DNA from: Actinomycetota bacterium
GTDB lineage: Bacteria; Actinomycetota; Acidimicrobiia; IMCC26256; PALSA-555
Length of the DNA stretch: 46,247 nucleotides
Assembly (NCBI GenBank): GCA_016870595.1
Contig: VGBI01000009.1
Coordinates: forward strand, 1-46,247
Direction: 5' to 3'
A program made the translations under genes and the position numbers. Position 1 is the stretch's first letter. Each line of letters opens with the position of its first letter. This document shows positions 44,063-46,247 of this stretch, piece after piece. The notes under the pieces are model-generated. The model was not told where the DNA came from. It was given only the letters and a program-made list of their open reading frames with translations, and made no database searches.

Positions 44063-45997
44063 CTAGAGGAAGAGGGTCACCCGTGCGCCCTTGCGCACCC
44101 GGGTCCCGGCCGCCGGATCGGTGGCCCGCACCCGGCGCCCGGGGGCGTAGTTCTCCACCACCGGCACGAGCCCGGCGGCCTGGAGCTGCTGGCTCGCCGC
44201 CTCGACGGTGAGCCCGACGAGCCCGGCCGGCACGGCGACGAGCTCGGGCCCCTTGCTGACGTTCAGGGTGACCGTCGACCCCCGGGGGGCGGGCGCGCCG
44301 ACCGCAGGGGTGGCGCCCACCACCCGGCCGGCGTCGGCCTCGTCGTCGAACACGTCGGCGCGCGCGACGCCGAAGCCCCGGGCCCGGAGGATCGCGGCGG
44401 CCTCGTCGAAGGTCTTGCCCGTCACCTCGGCAGGCACCGGCACCGGGGCGGGGCCGTCGCTGACCCGCAGGCGCACCACCGACTCCGGAGGTGCGGTCGC
44501 CCCGGGGGCGGGATCGGCCCCGAGGACCCGGTCGACGGGCGCGTTCTCGTCGTAGGCGCGCGCCACCTCGACCACGAAGCCGCTCTGCTCGAGCCGGGCC
44601 TGGGCCTCGGCGAGGGGGAGCCCGATCAGCCCGGCCGGGACGGTGACGGGCGGTGGGCCACGCGACACCACGATCCGCACGATCCCACCCTCGCTCACGA
44701 ACGCGCCGGCGGCGGGCCGCTGCGCGACGACGAGGCCGACGACGTCGTCGCTGCGCCGACGCGTCACCTCGAGCCGCAGGCCCGACGACGCCACCGCCGA
44801 GGCCGCCCGCTCCTCAGCGAGGCCCACGAGGCTCGGCGCCGCCACCGGCGGGCCGGACCCACCGAGCGCGGAGGCCGCGAGCGCGCCCGCGGCCACGAGG
44901 GCGGCGAGCACGACGACGGCGACGACCACGGGCACCCTCCGGTGGCTGCCCGGGGGCCGGCGCGCGTGCGCCCCGGCGGGGGCGGGGACGCCCGGATCGG
45001 CGGGCGGGGCGGCGGGGACGGCGGTCGTCGGGCCGGTCGGGGCGACCACGGGCGCAACGGTCTCCGTGGCCGCGGTCCCCGGGCGCGCCACGGGCGCGAT
45101 GCGGGTCGGCGCGGGGTCGTCGACGGGGTCCCCGAGCCCGGGCAGCACCAGCGGGGGCGGCGGGCCGATCATCCGCCCGGCCGCGGCGAGCGCAGCCGCG
45201 AAGGCGGCGGCGTCCGGGAAGCGGTCGGCGGGATCGGGCTGCCCGGCCCGGGCGAGCACCTCGCCGAGAGGCCCGAGCCCGGCGGGGACGGTGAGGGGGC
45301 GGCGGGCCCGGCCCAGGACGGTGGCGACCGGGGTCTCGCCGACGTCGGGCACCACTCCGGTGACCGACTCGATCAGCACGACCGCGAGGGAGTAGCAGTC
45401 GGCCCGACCGTCGACCGGACCGCCGTCGGCCTGCTCGGGCGCGGCGTACCGCAACGTGCCCACGGCACCACCGTCGACCTCGGTCCACCCCGCCTCGGCC
45501 AGGGCCCGGGCCAGACCGAAGTCGGCGACCCGGGCGGTCCCGTGCGCGTCGAAGAGCAGGTTGGCCGACTTCACGTCGCGGTGCACGATCCCGCGGGTGT
45601 GCGCGTGGTGCAGGGCGGCTGCGACCTGCCGACCGACGTGGGCCGCCTGCGCCGGGTGGAGGCGTCCGCCGCGATCGATCAGGGTTCGGAGGCTGCCCCC
45701 GGTGAGGAGCTCGAGCACGAGGAACGGCATCCCGGCGTCCTCGCCCCAGTCGTAGACCGCCACGATGTTGGGGTGCTGCAGCGCGGCCGCGTGCTGGGCC
45801 TCGCTGCGGAACCGCCGGAGGAAGCCCTGGTCGTCGGCGAGCCCGCCGTGCAGCACCTTGACCGCGACACGGCGGCGCAGGCGGACGTCGTCGGCGACGT
45901 ACACCCGACCGGACGCCCCCGATCCGACCGCACCGAGCAGACGGTACCGACCGGCGAGGACACGCCCGGCCAGACCGGCGACGGCGGAGCTGGCCAC
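44063..45997 (-). CDS. PASTA-domain Ser/Thr protein kinase (PknB type)
   Basis: The 644-residue membrane kinase has an N-terminal Hanks-type kinase domain (about 16-275): GSGASGRVYVADD, the ATP lysine Lys47 in RVAVKVLHG, the catalytic loop GIVHRDVKSANLLF, DFG in VADFGLARAL, and GTLRYAAPEQ. A Pro/Ala-rich linker, one membrane segment (VPVVVAVVVLAALVAAGAL) and four extracytoplasmic PASTA repeats follow. Such kinases sense muropeptides or lipid II and tune cell-wall growth and division. The GTG at 45997 is chosen because TACCGT lies 7 nt upstream; the ATG at 46096 would overlap the divergent gene. It may also regulate glycan export, which is inference. Confidence 0.92.
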   Translation of the reverse strand: MASSAVAGLAGRVLAGRYRLLGAVGSGASGRVYVADDVRLRRRVAVKVLHGGLADDQGFLRRFRSEAQHAAALQHPNIVAVYDWGEDAGMPFLVLELLTGGSLRTLIDRGGRLHPAQAAHVGRQVAAALHHAHTRGIVHRDVKSANLLFDAHGTARVADFGLARALAEAGWTEVDGGAVGTLRYAAPEQADGGPVDGRADCYSLAVVLIESVTGVVPDVGETPVATVLGRARRPLTVPAGLGPLGEVLARAGQPDPADRFPDAAAFAAALAAAGRMIGPPPPLVLPGLGDPVDDPAPTRIAPVARPGTAATETVAPVVAPTGPTTAVPAAPPADPGVPAPAGAHARRPPGSHRRVPVVVAVVVLAALVAAGALAASALGGSGPPVAAPSLVGLAEERAASAVASSGLRLEVTRRRSDDVVGLVVAQRPAAGAFVSEGGIVRIVVSRGPPPVTVPAGLIGLPLAEAQARLEQSGFVVEVARAYDENAPVDRVLGADPAPGATAPPESVVRLRVSDGPAPVPVPAEVTGKTFDEAAAILRARGFGVARADVFDDEADAGRVVGATPAVGAPAPRGSTVTLNVSKGPELVAVPAGLVGLTVEAASQQLQAAGLVPVVENYAPGRRVRATDPAAGTRVRKGARVTLFL

Positions 45998-46094
45998 CGT
46001 TTCGACGGTACCGGCCGGTCCCGCCCCGGTCGCGGCACGGTCGGTCGCCCCGGCGCGCGCCGGACCCCGACGGGGGGCCGGTACCGTCACCACC
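45998..46094. promoter_or_regulatory. Divergent leaderless promoters of the PASTA kinase and the right-edge gene
   Basis: TACCGT occurs on each strand: at 46010-46005 (minus), 7 nt before the kinase GTG, and at 46082-46087 (plus), 7 nt before the ATG at 46095. Between them is the 14-bp perfect palindrome CCGGCGCGCGCCGG (46050-46063), which is low in complexity and may or may not bind a protein. Confidence 0.5.
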
Positions 46095-46247
46095 ATGACG
46101 TCGCCGCCGTCCCCGTCGCCCCGGCCGCCGCTGGTCGCGCACCCGGGACGGGTCCTGACGGTCGTGTGCACCCTCGGCGTGGTCGTGACGCTGCTGATCT
46201 GGGGCTTCTCGTCGGCCGAGACCGAGACCGGCCTCACCCGCAATGCG
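46095..46247 (+). CDS. Membrane-anchored or secreted protein, cut by the window edge
   Basis: Only 51 residues are visible. A Pro/Ser-rich cytoplasmic start (MTSPPSPSPRPPLVAHPG) is followed by a single hydrophobic segment, RVLTVVCTLGVVVTLLIWGF, and then SSAETETGLTRNA. This looks like a type II membrane anchor or an uncleaved signal. The ATG is 7 nt after TACCGT, supporting it as a real leaderless gene. It is divergent from the PASTA kinase; the identity cannot be read from this fragment. Confidence 0.6.
   Translation, partial: MTSPPSPSPRPPLVAHPGRVLTVVCTLGVVVTLLIWGFSSAETETGLTRNA

Noticed and set aside
46050-46063. Perfect 14-bp palindrome CCGGCGCGCGCCGG as an operator
   Set aside because: It is pure G/C, and such palindromes arise often by chance at this composition. 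It is noted only within the promoter entry.
45998-46243. Longer PASTA kinase start (ATG 46096 or further upstream)
   Set aside because: The ATG at 46096 overlaps the divergent ATG at 46095. The leaderless -10 box sits 7 nt before the GTG at 45997, and kinase homology needs no more sequence.

Overview
The window is a very GC-rich, densely coded chromosomal segment. It looks like Actinomycetota: strong G/C third-position bias, many GTG starts, ATGA/GTGA start-stop overlaps, an Lhr-type helicase of about 1500 residues, a PASTA Ser/Thr kinase, GatCAB and an ilvBNC operon behind a leader peptide. A member of Acidimicrobiia is my best guess, but it is an inference without any database search. I see no insertion sequence, prophage, CRISPR array, rRNA or tRNA.

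Layout. (1) 1-1633: two class I methyltransferase genes, each broken by an apparent frameshift. (2) 1638-7312: GDP-L-fucose synthase on the minus strand, then a plus-strand operon of a WecG/TagA-type glycosyltransferase, two GT4-like glycosyltransferases and a flippase. (3) 15231-7322, minus strand, running towards the flippase: an initiating sugar-phosphate transferase, a Wzz/tyrosine autokinase, an O-antigen ligase/polymerase-type protein and four glycosyltransferases. Blocks 2 and 3 together hold initiation, sugar addition, flipping, polymerisation and chain-length control for a Wzx/Wzy-type surface polysaccharide that probably contains a 6-deoxyhexose. A large multi-spanning DUF4012 protein diverges from this block (15606-18167). 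(4) 18127-20888: a cytochrome P450 and an amidase-signature enzyme, divergent around a palindrome. (5) 20931-28387: an Lhr-type helicase, then an ABC exporter of two FtsX-like permeases and one ATPase. (6) 28417-35908, minus strand: a methyltransferase, plsY, ilvC, ilvN, ilvB with an attenuator leader, fpg and ilvD. (7) 36022-40903: a class II aldolase-like protein, gatB/gatA/gatC and an SCP2-like protein. (8) 40932-46247: two tandem MFS transporters, a PASTA kinase and the start of a membrane protein.

Regulation. Most genes that begin a transcription unit have a TANNNT -10 box ending 6-8 nt before the start codon and no Shine-Dalgarno, which indicates leaderless mRNAs. This pattern fixes several starts, including an apparent ATC start for the helicase. 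The ilvBNC operon carries a classic attenuator: a 17-residue peptide rich in Ile, Leu and Val, then a pause hairpin and a terminator-like hairpin. Three similar hairpins bordered by GTTTGGACG lie just after the stops of plsY, ilvD and gatB.
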